From positions 1 through 64,000 of the forward strand of contig JAIUPA010000034.1 in the NCBI GenBank assembly GCA_020161665.1: 64,000 nucleotides of DNA, in the 5' to 3' direction. The notes below the pieces were generated by a model. It searched no databases and was not told the origin of the DNA. It saw only the letters and a list, made by a program, of their open reading frames with translations. The position numbers were made by a program, and so were the translations under genes. This document shows positions 7,713 through 16,021 of this stretch, piece after piece (within the stretch, counting starts at the first letter, position 1; each line of letters starts with the position of its first letter). Source of the stretch: Pseudomonadota bacterium. Lineage in GTDB: Bacteria; Pseudomonadota; Alphaproteobacteria; Rhizobiales; Rhizobiaceae.

Positions 7713-8901
7713 GGAAAAGGGCGCGGATGTCTTCGGCTTTGCCAGCCATCTTCTGACCGATTGGGCCTTTCAGGGACGATCCACACAACAGCCGCCGCCG
7801 GGTGACTGGCGCACTTGGCTGATGATGGGCGGGCGCGGTTCCGGCAAGACACGGGCCGGTGCCGAATGGGTGCATGCGATGGCCTGTCGCGGTGGGCGCC
7901 ACTCGGATCTGCGCATTGCACTGGTGGCCGAAACGCTGGGTGATGCCCGCGAGGTGATGGTGGATGGCGTGTCCGGCATTTGCCGCATTGCCCGCCGCAT
8001 GGTGCCGGAGTTCGAAAGCTCGCGCCGCCGCCTTGTCTGGCCGAACGGCGCGATGGCGCAGATTTTCTCGTCAGAAGACCCGGAAAGCCTGCGCGGACCA
8101 CAATTCCATTACGCGTGGTGCGATGAACTGGCGAAATGGAAATACGCGCAGGAAACCTACGACATGCTGCAATTCGGTTTGCGGCTGGGTGAGGACCCGC
8201 GCCAGCTGGTGACGACGACGCCCCGGCCCGTGCCGCTGTTAAAACGGCTGATGGCGGACCCGGCAACGCGCCTCGTGGTGATGAAGACGGCGGAAAACCA
8301 CGCCAATCTCGCCCCCGGTTTTCTCGCAGCGCTTACCGAACGCTATGGCGGAACGCGCCTCGGGCGGCAAGAACTCGACGGCGAAGTGATGGAAGATCGT
8401 GACGATGCCCTGTGGCGGCGCGATCAGCTGGAGCGGCTGGTTATCCGCCTGCCGGGGTCGCTCGCCCGCATCGTCGTGGCGGTGGACCCGCCCGCCGGAT
8501 CAGGGGCCGCCTCCTGCTGCGGCATTGTCGTGGCCGGATTGGAGGAGGGCGGTCGGGCCGTGGTGCTGGCCGATTGCTCGGTGGAGGGGCATTCGCCCGC
8601 TGGCTGGGCGCGCGCTGTTGTGGCGGCCGCCCGCCGCTTTGGTGCGGATCGGGTGGTCGCCGAAATCAATCAGGGCGGCGATATGGTCACCTCAGTGCTG
8701 GCAAGCGTCGAGCCGACCTTGCCGGTGGCGACGGTCAGAGCCACGCGCGGCAAGTTTCTGCGCGCCGAGCCGGTGGCCGCCCTCTACGAACAGGGCCGTG
8801 TCGTCCATGCCGGACGCTTTCCGGCACTGGAAGACCAGATGTGTGATAATAGAACAAGCGGGAAACATACAGGCAAAACAAGCGGATACGTTTTGCACTG
8901 A
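7702..8901 (+). CDS. GTA large terminase, 5' part, interrupted by prophage at attL
   Basis: Packaging ATPase/nuclease of the gene transfer agent. Walker A GGRGSGKT (residues 43-50), Walker B with acid pair in YAWCDELAKW, and nuclease acids in VAVDPPAGS and VVAEINQGGD are present. Native sequence stops at LEDQMCD (codon 382); 17 residues encoded by phage DNA follow to a stop at 8901. The missing 38 residues, including the PDRLDALVWA segment, are at 27183-27300. Removing the prophage across its 8-bp repeat restores 420 codons exactly in frame. ATG 7702 is chosen; it overlaps the previous gene by 11 bases. A longer version from 7642 is possible. Confidence 0.92.
   Translation: MKAEEKGADVFGFASHLLTDWAFQGRSTQQPPPGDWRTWLMMGGRGSGKTRAGAEWVHAMACRGGRHSDLRIALVAETLGDAREVMVDGVSGICRIARRMVPEFESSRRRLVWPNGAMAQIFSSEDPESLRGPQFHYAWCDELAKWKYAQETYDMLQFGLRLGEDPRQLVTTTPRPVPLLKRLMADPATRLVVMKTAENHANLAPGFLAALTERYGGTRLGRQELDGEVMEDRDDALWRRDQLERLVIRLPGSLARIVVAVDPPAGSGAASCCGIVVAGLEEGGRAVVLADCSVEGHSPAGWARAVVAAARRFGADRVVAEINQGGDMVTSVLASVEPTLPVATVRATRGKFLRAEPVAALYEQGRVVHAGRFPALEDQMCDNRTSGKHTGKTSGYVLH
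8839..8846 (+). repeat. attL core of the prophage
   Basis: ATGTGTGA, identical to 27175-27182. It encodes the MCD of the terminase. The flanking bases differ (AG before and TA after here; AA before and CT after at the right end), so the visible identity is limited to eight bases. Confidence 0.85.
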
Positions 8902-9118
8902 TCCAGCTAAAAACCAAGAACATGCACGGAACATCTGCCCCAACTGTAAAACGGTTTTGTGCGATGTGGCGCGCGCAGCGCTCTACCTTGTTGAGCATCG
9001 CGAAGAGTGCCTTGGGCGCTCCATTCCCGTCCTGAAAGAGCGCTTCGGGCTTCGAAATATCGAGGCCATTGAGGCAACGAAGATTGCTCACGGAATCGAA
9101 TATGGGAGGGCCGTTTGA
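8843..9118 (+). CDS. Small CPxC protein at the left prophage end, start inside att
   Basis: About 91 residues from a GTG within the att core; contains ICPNCKTVLCD, a possible zinc-binding cluster, and a helical C-terminal half (EAIEATKIAHGIEYG). No function recognised. In the integrated state the only starts are weak (GTG 8843, with GGAAG of the terminase gene nine bases upstream). In a closed circle the right end would supply ATG-AAA-TGT in frame with this GTG, with a GGTGA site, giving a better beginning MKCVII. It overlaps the next gene's start. Confidence 0.5.
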   Translation: MIIEQAGNIQAKQADTFCTDPAKNQEHARNICPNCKTVLCDVARAALYLVEHREECLGRSIPVLKERFGLRNIEAIEATKIAHGIEYGRAV

Positions 9119-9348
9119 TGGTTGCTCCTAGCGTTCCTGATCGCATCATTGAGTTGATGCATGAATATCGACTCGTAGGCGTGTTGTCGGTGACTGCTGA
9201 CGATCTGGCTCGGGCGCTGCGGATCAAGCATTCGCTTATTGTAGACGCTCTTCAGGTGCATATCCGGAATGGTGTGGTTCATTACGCCAAAAAGCACCCG
9301 CGCTCCTCTATGTCTCGATACGAGCTGGGTGGAGGTTGCAACAAGTGA
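9118..9348 (+). CDS. Small prophage protein, possible winged helix
   Basis: A 76-residue protein with a predicted helix-turn-helix-like pattern (VTADDLARALRIKHSLIVDA) and a basic tail. ATG 9118 overlaps the previous stop and has GGGAGGG eight bases upstream. It belongs to a row of four small left-arm genes that all look like DNA-binding proteins, where a siphophage often keeps control or replication genes. No specific family recognised. Confidence 0.6.
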   Translation: MVAPSVPDRIIELMHEYRLVGVLSVTADDLARALRIKHSLIVDALQVHIRNGVVHYAKKHPRSSMSRYELGGGCNK

Positions 9349-10130
9349 CCTCTACCATTCCCGTTTCTTCCGCCCTGCTTAAGAGCTTGTCTCAGGGCAG
9401 GGTGTACGATGCTGACTTGGCGCGCGCATATGAGACTGGTGAAGCACACACGCGGCGCGCCAGTAGCGGCCCGGCCTTGTCAGTCTCGCGCCTTTCCTCG
9501 CGGTTCATTTCGCGCGGAACTCGCAAGCACCCGACATCACCCGACAAAGAGGCATCCCGCGAGCGCAAGCGTTCGTGGGCGGGCTCGGGCATGCCGCGCT
9601 TCATGTGGCGTCACTACACGGAGGGAGAGCGTGCCGTGTTGTGCGTTGTCGGTGATCAGGTGAGGAAGCACGGGTATTGTGACTTGCCGATTGATCGTGT
9701 CGCGGCGGTTGCTGGCGTCAGCCGTACAACGGTTCAGAACGCCTTGCGAAAGGCTCGCGCGTCTGAGTTGGCGCATGTCACGGTGGAAGAGCGTCCACGC
9801 GCTGGCAGGAAGAACCTCACCAACATCATCCGGATTATTTCAAGTGCATGGCTTGGCTGGTTGAAGCGCTGCATAGGGTTCAAAAAGGTTAGCCCCACGG
9901 TAGCGAAGGAATCTAGACCCTCTTTCAATGAGCCTGTTGCAAGGTCGCAAGGGGCTTTTGAGACTGGTGGAGCTGGATGCGAAGAGCCAAGCATTCACCC
10001 AATGAACGCTCCTGATGGTTCTGTTTCTGTGAACACGCCGCTTTGCACCTTGCCGAGGAGAAAGACGCTCTCTGAGAGGCTTATGAACGGTGCGTTCTAT
10101 GGATCGTCATGCTCTGCGGGTGCGACATGA
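9345..10130 (+). CDS. Prophage helix-turn-helix protein
   Basis: A 261-residue protein. The middle part (FMWRHYTEGERAVLCVV, then LPIDRVAAVAGVSRTTVQNA) is a clear helix-turn-helix of the kind found in phage replication-initiation or GntR-like proteins; the ends are low in complexity and rich in Ser, Arg and Pro. The start is GTG 9345, overlapping the previous stop (GTGA) with GGAGG nine bases upstream. It could be a DNA-binding initiator, but no helicase or primase motif is present and I would not assign replication. Confidence 0.65.
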   Translation: MTSTIPVSSALLKSLSQGRVYDADLARAYETGEAHTRRASSGPALSVSRLSSRFISRGTRKHPTSPDKEASRERKRSWAGSGMPRFMWRHYTEGERAVLCVVGDQVRKHGYCDLPIDRVAAVAGVSRTTVQNALRKARASELAHVTVEERPRAGRKNLTNIIRIISSAWLGWLKRCIGFKKVSPTVAKESRPSFNEPVARSQGAFETGGAGCEEPSIHPMNAPDGSVSVNTPLCTLPRRKTLSERLMNGAFYGSSCSAGAT

Positions 10131-10375
10131 CGATGCTCTATCCCTACACGGACAAGCAGATTGCGGTTCTTCGTGCTGTTGCTCGCTCATCGGTCAAGTC
10201 TGGGAAGTGCAGCGTTGGTCACAATGGTCTAGCAAAGCTTGCGGGAGTTGGTCGAACAACGGTGCGCGAAGCTTTGCGGCTAGCCGAGGAGCGCGGTGAT
10301 ATCCGAGTGAGTAGACGCTTGTCGGATGGCGAAACGAACGTGATTTACATCAACGTGAATGAGTGGCTTGGCTGA
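10127..10375 (+). CDS. Small winged-helix DNA-binding protein (prophage)
   Basis: An 82-residue protein with YTDKQIAVLRAVARSS followed by GLAKLAGVGRTTVREALRLA, a compact winged helix similar in layout to the middle of the gene just before it (both have an AGVxRTTVxxA recognition helix), so the two may share an origin. ATG 10127 overlaps the upstream stop. About 200 bases without a convincing gene separate it from the portal gene; a 40-codon frame there shows no recognisable feature. Confidence 0.65.
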   Translation: MTMLYPYTDKQIAVLRAVARSSVKSGKCSVGHNGLAKLAGVGRTTVREALRLAEERGDIRVSRRLSDGETNVIYINVNEWLG

Positions 10376-10578
10376 TGATGGGCGTTTTCGCTTGGCCGGG
10401 GGGTGGTCTTCGACTTTGGGCAGGTGAAGGGGACCGGCGCGGGGAGAAACGTGTGAGAAATTTTCTAATTACGATGATTTTTTGCCGGAAAAACAAACAG
10501 TAGCAGACAGTTAGACGGGAATGCAAGGCCTTGCTTTGCTACGTTCTCCCGCTTCGCCCATTCTGGCATAAAATCGGA

Positions 10579-11817
10579 ATGGCAAATTTTCTCCGCAAGC
10601 TCTTCCGGTCTGAACAAAAAGCGCTCACCGATGAGCAGCTTCTCGAAATGATTGGCGCTGGTCTTCCGACGGCAACAGGTGTTGCGGTTTCGGCTGAAAT
10701 CGCGCTTCGCGTCCCTGCAGTTGCTGCCGCTGTTCGCACGATTTCGGAAGCTGCCGCGTCCTTGTCAGTCAAGGTTGTTGAGATCGGTAAAGGCGGCGTT
10801 GAGACAGAGGTGTTTGATCACCCGGTTTCGGCCCTCCTCAAGAGCGAGGCAAACGAGTGGACGAGCGGATTTGAATTTATCCGCTCCATCATGGTCGATG
10901 CGTTGACGCGTGATCAGGGTGGCCTTGCCTGGGTGAACCGTCCGAACGGTGAGCCGGTTGAAATGATCCGCTATCGGCCCGGCTATATCGGCGTCGATTT
11001 CCCCGACGATACTCTCCAGCCGCGCTATCGCATCGGCGGTGTTATTCAGCCCTCCGGAAACATTATCCATCTGAAAAGCACCTTCGACAAAAGCCCGCTT
11101 ACCCTTTGCCGGGAAGCCATCGGGGTTGCGATTGTCATGGAGAAGCACGCGGCCCGTCTTTTCGGGCGCGGCGCGCGTCCGGGTGGCGTCATCGAAAGCC
11201 CTAAGCCGATAGGGGCAGAGGGTGCCAAGTCCATGATTGCGGGCTTCAAGGCGGCGATGGAGGGGGCTGATAATTCGGGCAAGACGGCCATTCTCTGGGA
11301 CGGTGCAACATGGAAAGCCATGACGCTTTCCAGCGTTGACGCACAATTCCAGCAGCTTCGCCTTTTCCAGCTTCAGGAAATCGCCCGCGCCTTCAACATT
11401 CCGGCTTCTCTGATTGGCGATCTGACGCGGGCCACATGGTCGAACAGTGCCGAAATGCAGAGGCAGTTTCTGCAGCTCTGCCTTGAGCCTTGGTTGCGGG
11501 CGCTGGAAAGTGCCTTCAGGCGCGCGCTCTTCTCCAACGATGAACGCCGCCGCTTTGCCGTTCGTTTCGACCGCGACGATTTCACGAATGTTGATTTGAC
11601 GGCCCGCGCGACGGCGATCAGCAGCCTCGTTTCCTCCCGTGTCTTGAACCCGAATGAGGGCCGTTCGTGGCTCGACCTGCCGCCATATGATGGCGGCGAT
11701 GTCTTCGCCAACCCGAACACTGGAGCCAGTCAGCCGGGCTTGGGCCACAACGGCGGCCCCAAGCTTGAAGACAATCCGAACGATACCGGCAAGGAGCCGC
11801 CCGTCGATGACGCTTGA
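10579..11817 (+). CDS. Prophage portal protein (HK97 family)
   Basis: A 412-residue portal of the HK97-type family: the segment IARAFNIPASLIGDLTRATWSNSAEM is the conserved core of this family (it spans the clip/stem region) and the protein begins with a short basic helix (FLRKLF). Twelve copies form the ring through which DNA enters the capsid. The C-terminal tail is Pro/Asn-rich with GHNGGP. An in-frame ATG at 10531 exists but the 10579 start gives the family's usual beginning. It opens the structural operon. Confidence 0.93.
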   Translation: MANFLRKLFRSEQKALTDEQLLEMIGAGLPTATGVAVSAEIALRVPAVAAAVRTISEAAASLSVKVVEIGKGGVETEVFDHPVSALLKSEANEWTSGFEFIRSIMVDALTRDQGGLAWVNRPNGEPVEMIRYRPGYIGVDFPDDTLQPRYRIGGVIQPSGNIIHLKSTFDKSPLTLCREAIGVAIVMEKHAARLFGRGARPGGVIESPKPIGAEGAKSMIAGFKAAMEGADNSGKTAILWDGATWKAMTLSSVDAQFQQLRLFQLQEIARAFNIPASLIGDLTRATWSNSAEMQRQFLQLCLEPWLRALESAFRRALFSNDERRRFAVRFDRDDFTNVDLTARATAISSLVSSRVLNPNEGRSWLDLPPYDGGDVFANPNTGASQPGLGHNGGPKLEDNPNDTGKEPPVDDA

Positions 11818-12199
11818 AGATATCAACGCAAACCTTGTTGATCAGGATCGGGGCCGCTGGCTCGATGTTCTTGACCCGTGGGAAGGAAAGCCCATCGGCC
11901 TGAAGCTGTTGATGGCCGGGCCTGATGGTGATGTTCAGCGCAAGGCGCGCATTGCCATGATGGATGAGTTGTCTGAGGCCTCGGATGCTGAGGGCAAGGT
12001 TTCCTTTGAGCAGCGTGAAAAGGCGCGCATCAACTGCCTCGCCCGCGCTGTTGTGAACTTTGAGGTTTCGGAAGCGTTCGCCGCTGGCCTGCCGTTCTCG
12101 CACAAGGCTGTTCTGAAGCTTCTGGGCGTTGCCTGGATACAGGCGCAGGCCGACGCTTTCGCGGGGGATCGCTCCAACTTCAAGAGTGAGGTGGTGTGA
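11807..12199 (+). CDS. Prophage protein of unknown function between portal and protease
   Basis: A 130-residue, mostly helical acidic protein beginning MTLEDINANLVDQDRGRWL. It overlaps the portal stop by 11 bases, with AAGGAG ten bases upstream, and itself overlaps the protease start. Small helical proteins in this place in rhizobial phages are usually annotated only as hypothetical structural genes; a role in head assembly is inference. Confidence 0.7.
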   Translation: MTLEDINANLVDQDRGRWLDVLDPWEGKPIGLKLLMAGPDGDVQRKARIAMMDELSEASDAEGKVSFEQREKARINCLARAVVNFEVSEAFAAGLPFSHKAVLKLLGVAWIQAQADAFAGDRSNFKSEVV

Positions 12200-12702
12200 T
12201 GGATCGGCTCTACATCGAAACGAAGATGGTTTCCGATGAAGCGGGCGCAATCTCTGGGCTTGCTTGGAAGTTTGGCGTTCCTGATCGGGTTGGGGATGAC
12301 ATTCTTCCCGGCGCTTTCAAGGGCGTGAAACTGCCTGTTCCTATGCTGTTCGGTCACGACATGAACGACCCTATCGGTACGTGGGACGTGGCAACCGAGA
12401 AATCGGACGGCCTTCACCTGACAGGAAAGATGCTGGTCGAGGAAGTCGCCCGCGCGCGTGAAATACACGCCCTTGTCCAGTCTGGCGCGGTTCGTGGTCT
12501 TTCCATCGGCTTCATTATCAAAAGTTCCAGCCCGCGTGTCGGCGGTGGCCGGACGATCAAATCCCTTGAACTTCTTGAAGTCAGCCTCGTGACGGTGGGT
12601 ATGCACCCCGGCGCGAAGGTCACTTCGGCCAAATCGGCAGTGCAAGCAATGAACCTTGCCGCTGCCATCAACCGCGCAGCAGCGCAGATTGGAAGGAACT
12701 GA
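12199..12702 (+). CDS. Prophage prohead protease (HK97 family, S78-like)
   Basis: A 167-residue protease with the family's elements: LFGHDMNDPIGTW (catalytic His) and SGAVRGLSIGF (catalytic Ser), and an EVSLVTVGMHPGA sequence corresponding to EVSVVxxPANP. It cleaves scaffold or the capsid delta domain during head maturation. ATG 12199 overlaps the preceding stop. Confidence 0.92.
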   Translation: MDRLYIETKMVSDEAGAISGLAWKFGVPDRVGDDILPGAFKGVKLPVPMLFGHDMNDPIGTWDVATEKSDGLHLTGKMLVEEVARAREIHALVQSGAVRGLSIGFIIKSSSPRVGGGRTIKSLELLEVSLVTVGMHPGAKVTSAKSAVQAMNLAAAINRAAAQIGRN

Positions 12703-12703
12703 C

Positions 12704-13909
12704 ATGCAGCATGTCACCAAACAGGCGCTGCTCGGCAGCGTGGCAATCATCGAACGTAAGGGCGAGGAAGACGATCCGGTTTCCATCGTCACCAAGTCGC
12801 TCGATGATCTTCAGAAGAAGGTGAGCGAGGAACTGGCGAAGGTTCCGAACGGTACGGAAATCAAGGCGCTCGTGGATCGCATTGCCGAACTGGAGAAGAA
12901 GAGCAACCGGCCCGGTGGCGGTGGCTCCAGCCTTGAAGAGCGCAAGGATATCGAGCGCAAGGCGCTTTCGGCCTATATGCGCACCGGCTCGGATGTCGAG
13001 GTGAAGGCGGCGGCCTCGGACAACAATGTTGATGGCGGTTATTTCGTGTTGCCGACCGTTGACATGACGATCCGCAGCCTCATGACCGACATTTCGCCGA
13101 TGCGCGGCCTTGCTGAAGTCGTCAGCATTTCCGGCGGAACCTACGAACGGTTCTATTCCATCGGCAAGCGCGGCGCTCAGTGGGTCACGGAACGTGATGA
13201 CCGCCCGCAGGATACGGCGCGCCCGGAGCTGATCAAGCATTCCTACGGCGTTGCTGAACTCTATGCTGCACCTGCCGCAACTCGCACGCTGCTTGATGAC
13301 AGTGCCGTTGATATCGCGTCCTGGCTGACGGGTAACGCAACGCATGACTTTGCGGAAACCGAGGGTGAGGCCTTCCTGACCGGATCCGGGACGGACAATT
13401 CCCCGCGCGGTCTCCTGACCTACGGCACGACCGCTGAGAAGGACTTCACCCGTGCATGGGGCAAGTTCCAGCATCTGGAAACGGCAAGTGCAACTCTCAT
13501 CAATCCGGATGAAATCATTGATCTGGTTATGTCGCTGCGCGCTCCCTATCGGCCCAATGCACAATTCGTGATGAATACCGCGACGGCGGCGAGCCTTCGC
13601 AAGCTCAAGGACACGACCGGGAACTATCTGTGGTCCACGACCGGCAATCTCACGGATGGGATTGAGCATCTGCTGTTCGGGTATCCTGTCACCATTGATG
13701 AAGGCATGCCTTCGGTTGCGGGTGGCGCGCTTCCCATCGCCTTTGGTGATTTTCGTCAGGGCTATGTGATCGTTGACCGGCAGGGCATTCGCCTCAATCG
13801 CGACGAAATCACCCAGAAGGGGCGCATCATCTTCGACGTTTACAAGCGCGTCGGGGGCGGTGCTGGCGATTTCAACGCAATCAAGTTCCTCAAGATGAAG
13901 GCCGCATGA
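12704..13909 (+). CDS. Prophage major capsid protein (HK97 fold)
   Basis: A 401-residue HK97-fold capsid subunit. An N-terminal coiled coil (LDDLQKKVSEELAKV, ALVDRIAELEKK) forms the delta/scaffold region, followed by DGGYFVLP, PAATRTLLDDSAVDI, PNAQFVMN, LLFGYPVTIDEGMP and AIAFGDFRQGYVIVDR, all typical blocks. The protease just upstream would remove the delta region near residue 105. The same blocks recur in the GTA capsid at 30705-31949, so the two are homologous though clearly diverged. GGAAGGAA precedes the ATG. Confidence 0.95.
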   Translation: MQHVTKQALLGSVAIIERKGEEDDPVSIVTKSLDDLQKKVSEELAKVPNGTEIKALVDRIAELEKKSNRPGGGGSSLEERKDIERKALSAYMRTGSDVEVKAAASDNNVDGGYFVLPTVDMTIRSLMTDISPMRGLAEVVSISGGTYERFYSIGKRGAQWVTERDDRPQDTARPELIKHSYGVAELYAAPAATRTLLDDSAVDIASWLTGNATHDFAETEGEAFLTGSGTDNSPRGLLTYGTTAEKDFTRAWGKFQHLETASATLINPDEIIDLVMSLRAPYRPNAQFVMNTATAASLRKLKDTTGNYLWSTTGNLTDGIEHLLFGYPVTIDEGMPSVAGGALPIAFGDFRQGYVIVDRQGIRLNRDEITQKGRIIFDVYKRVGGGAGDFNAIKFLKMKAA

Positions 13910-14304
13910 CCATGAAGGACACGTATCACGATAACAAAGCCGTTCAGGCGCTTGCACCCGCTGTTGTTACGGCGTCGGGTGCCGGTGCTGCCATTGCGCT
14001 TGCCGGGTTCGCCAGTGCGCTCTTTGCGATCAACACGGGCGCGATTGTCGGCGCGGGTGATTTCAGCGTGAAGCTTCAGGAAAGCGACACGACCACGGAA
14101 GGCGACTTCACCGATGTTGCGGCGGCGGATCGCCTCGGATCTCTTCCGGCAACGCTCGCTGCCGGTTCCACCTACAAGCTTGGTTACATCGGTTCGAAGC
14201 GCAAGAAGTACGTTCGCTTGGTTGTTACCAAGGCAGGCGGTACGTCCATCGCTCTCAGTGCCGTTGCGGTTCTCGGCCATCCGAACTTCGCGCCGGTTGC
14301 CTGA
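13906..14304 (+). CDS. Prophage structural protein of unknown type after the capsid
   Basis: A 132-residue protein with an Ala/Gly-rich N-terminal half and a beta-rich C-terminal half (YKLGYIGSKRKKYVRLVVTKAGG). Its place right after the capsid with an ATGA overlap suggests a head-decoration or head-completion protein. No family recognised with certainty. Confidence 0.65.
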   Translation: MTMKDTYHDNKAVQALAPAVVTASGAGAAIALAGFASALFAINTGAIVGAGDFSVKLQESDTTTEGDFTDVAAADRLGSLPATLAAGSTYKLGYIGSKRKKYVRLVVTKAGGTSIALSAVAVLGHPNFAPVA

Positions 14305-14306
14305 TC

Positions 14307-14651
14307 ATGCCGCCTCTATCTCCTCGCATTTGCTCGTGTGGAAAGGTCGTTCGGCCCGGTCTGCGCTGCGAGTGTGAGGAGCGTCGGGCAAGAGAGCGAA
14401 AGGCCCGTCACGATGCGAAGAGGCCAAGCGCCCGCGAGCGTGGGTACACCCGAGAATGGGAACGCGAACGGAATGCGTTTCTCGAAGAGTACCCGGCCTG
14501 CCGCCGCTGCGGCAGACCGGCGACCCTCGTAGATCACATCAAGCCGCACAAAGGCGACCAGCGTCTTTTCTGGGATCGTGCCAATTGGCAACCACTTTGT
14601 GCGCCCTGTCACAACGGCTGGAAGCAATCCAGCGAAAGGAACAAGCGATGA
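14307..14651 (+). CDS. HNH endonuclease (prophage)
   Basis: A 114-residue HNH nuclease: CxxC pairs at the N-terminus (CSCG, CEC) and CRRCG, then LVDHIKPHKGD (first His), LFWDRANWQPLC (Asn) and APCHNGWK (second His, zinc cysteines). HNH proteins near packaging genes of HK97-type phages cooperate with the large terminase in cutting DNA at cos or pac sites, so this is probably part of the packaging set even though the terminases lie 3 kb downstream. It overlaps the next gene by four bases. Confidence 0.92.
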   Translation: MPPLSPRICSCGKVVRPGLRCECEERRARERKARHDAKRPSARERGYTREWERERNAFLEEYPACRRCGRPATLVDHIKPHKGDQRLFWDRANWQPLCAPCHNGWKQSSERNKR

Positions 14652-15124
14652 CCGTCTATGCAAGTGGCGGAATGAAAGTCTTCATCGGTGGTGTGAAGAA
14701 CCAGAAGAGTGAGGATTTTATCCTGGCGGATTTCAATGCTGAAGTCTGGACCGAAATCAAGGAAGTCGAGGCCGCTGGATCGGCGGGCGACACCTCGGAA
14801 GCGATCAACTTTACGGCGCTGGGCGACAAGCGCACCCGCACGATTAAGGGGCCGCGTTCTGCTGGAACCATGGAAATCGTTTGCGGTATCGACCCTTCCG
14901 ATGCGGGTCAGCTCGCCGTTGTGGCGGCTGAAAAGACCAACAGCGATTACGCTTTCAAGCTGGTGTTCAATGACGCTCCCGCTGGCGGCTCCCCCTCTGA
15001 ACGCTACTTCATCGCCAAGGTCATGAGCCAGTCTGAGCAGTTCGATCAGGCGAGCAGCGTGATGAAGATCAACATCGGGCTGGGCATCAATTCGAACATC
15101 GTCCGCGTCAGTGCGGCGGCTTAA
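14648..15124 (+). CDS. Tail-tube-like protein, copy 1 (prophage)
   Basis: A 158-residue beta-rich protein with the order expected of tail tube subunits (VWTEIKEVEAAG near the N-terminus, MEIVCGIDPSDAGQLAVVAA in the middle, GLGINSNIVRV at the end). The gene at 15557-16021 is a diverged copy with the same blocks. The function is inferred from size, layout and the neighbouring connector and tail genes. Confidence 0.6.
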   Translation: MTVYASGGMKVFIGGVKNQKSEDFILADFNAEVWTEIKEVEAAGSAGDTSEAINFTALGDKRTRTIKGPRSAGTMEIVCGIDPSDAGQLAVVAAEKTNSDYAFKLVFNDAPAGGSPSERYFIAKVMSQSEQFDQASSVMKINIGLGINSNIVRVSAAA

Positions 15125-15137
15125 CGGGGGCTGAAAA

Positions 15138-15542
15138 ATGGCTGACGTATCGATTACCGCTTCCAACGTGAAGCAGGGTTCCAATGCCATCGTGCGCGAC
15201 GGCATTGCGGGCGCAACGGTTACCGCTGGGCAGGCCGTACACAAGAGCGCCACCACGGGGAAATATATCCTCAGTGACGCTGATGGTTCCGGGCTGAAGC
15301 AGGTGGATGGGATCGCGCTGAATGGTGCTTCCGATGGGCAACCGCTGAAAGTCCAGACGGGGGGCGATTTGACGGCTGGCGGCGCGCTTGTTGCCGGTTC
15401 TACTTACTATCTGAGTACGACGCCCGGAGGTATTTGCCCGGCTGCTGATCTGGCGGCGGGCCGTGAGGTAATCCTCATTGGTATCGCCAAGAGTGCGACT
15501 GTCATGATGCTGCGCATCACTGACACGGACGTAACCCTTTAA
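15138..15542 (+). CDS. Head-decoration-like protein (DUF2190 type)
   Basis: A 134-residue protein of small beta repeats (VKQGSNAIVRDGIAGATVTAGQAV, then GGDLTAGGALVAGSTYYLS) ending in a hydrophobic strand. The layout resembles capsid-cement proteins of the DUF2190 type, which stabilise the mature head. It lies between the two tail-tube-like copies, an unusual place. Confidence 0.55.
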   Translation: MADVSITASNVKQGSNAIVRDGIAGATVTAGQAVHKSATTGKYILSDADGSGLKQVDGIALNGASDGQPLKVQTGGDLTAGGALVAGSTYYLSTTPGGICPAADLAAGREVILIGIAKSATVMMLRITDTDVTL

Positions 15543-15556
15543 GGCGCGGCGGATCG

Positions 15557-16021
15557 ATGTTCTTTGCAGCGGCTGGCTCACGTCTGTTGATTGGTGGTTC
15601 TCGTCCCGAATGGATGGCGAGGATTGCGGCGGCTGACGATTTTGCTGGCGAGGCGTGGACAGAGGTTGCCGGTGTTCAAAGCCTCGGCAGGGTTTCAGGG
15701 GAGTGGCAAACCGTCTCCGATACCCTGCCGCGCGCTTCTGATCCTGATGCACCCGTTTTTGAGAACCACGTCAAAGCCGTTCGGCCCACCTTGGCAATGC
15801 AAATCGTTGTGGCGGTTGCGGAAGATGACGCGGGCCAGCTCGGCTTGCTGGCGGCGGAATCGGCTGACACGGCATTCGCGTTTCGCCTTGTGCTTCCCTC
15901 GGGAGCTGAGCGGCTTTTCATCGCCTTGGTGATTTCAGCCGAACAAGCAATCGAGGAAGCCGGTTCTGTTCTTTGCTGGAGCTTCGGGCTTCTCCTTCAA
16001 TCAAATCTGGTGAGGGTTTAA
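15557..16021 (+). CDS. Tail-tube-like protein, copy 2 (prophage)
   Basis: A 154-residue protein that aligns along its length with the gene at 14648-15124: AWTEVAGVQSLG, MQIVVAVAEDDAGQLGLLAA, then SGAERLFIALV and LQSNLVRV at the end. It has diverged strongly, so the copies may have separate roles, for example a tube protein and a modified tube or adaptor ring. The stop overlaps the next start. Confidence 0.55.
   Translation: MFFAAAGSRLLIGGSRPEWMARIAAADDFAGEAWTEVAGVQSLGRVSGEWQTVSDTLPRASDPDAPVFENHVKAVRPTLAMQIVVAVAEDDAGQLGLLAAESADTAFAFRLVLPSGAERLFIALVISAEQAIEEAGSVLCWSFGLLLQSNLVRV

Noticed and set aside
10376-10578. A 40-codon frame in front of the prophage portal gene
   Set aside because: Too short and without homology features to support; the gap could instead hold a promoter or a packaging site, but I cannot identify either.
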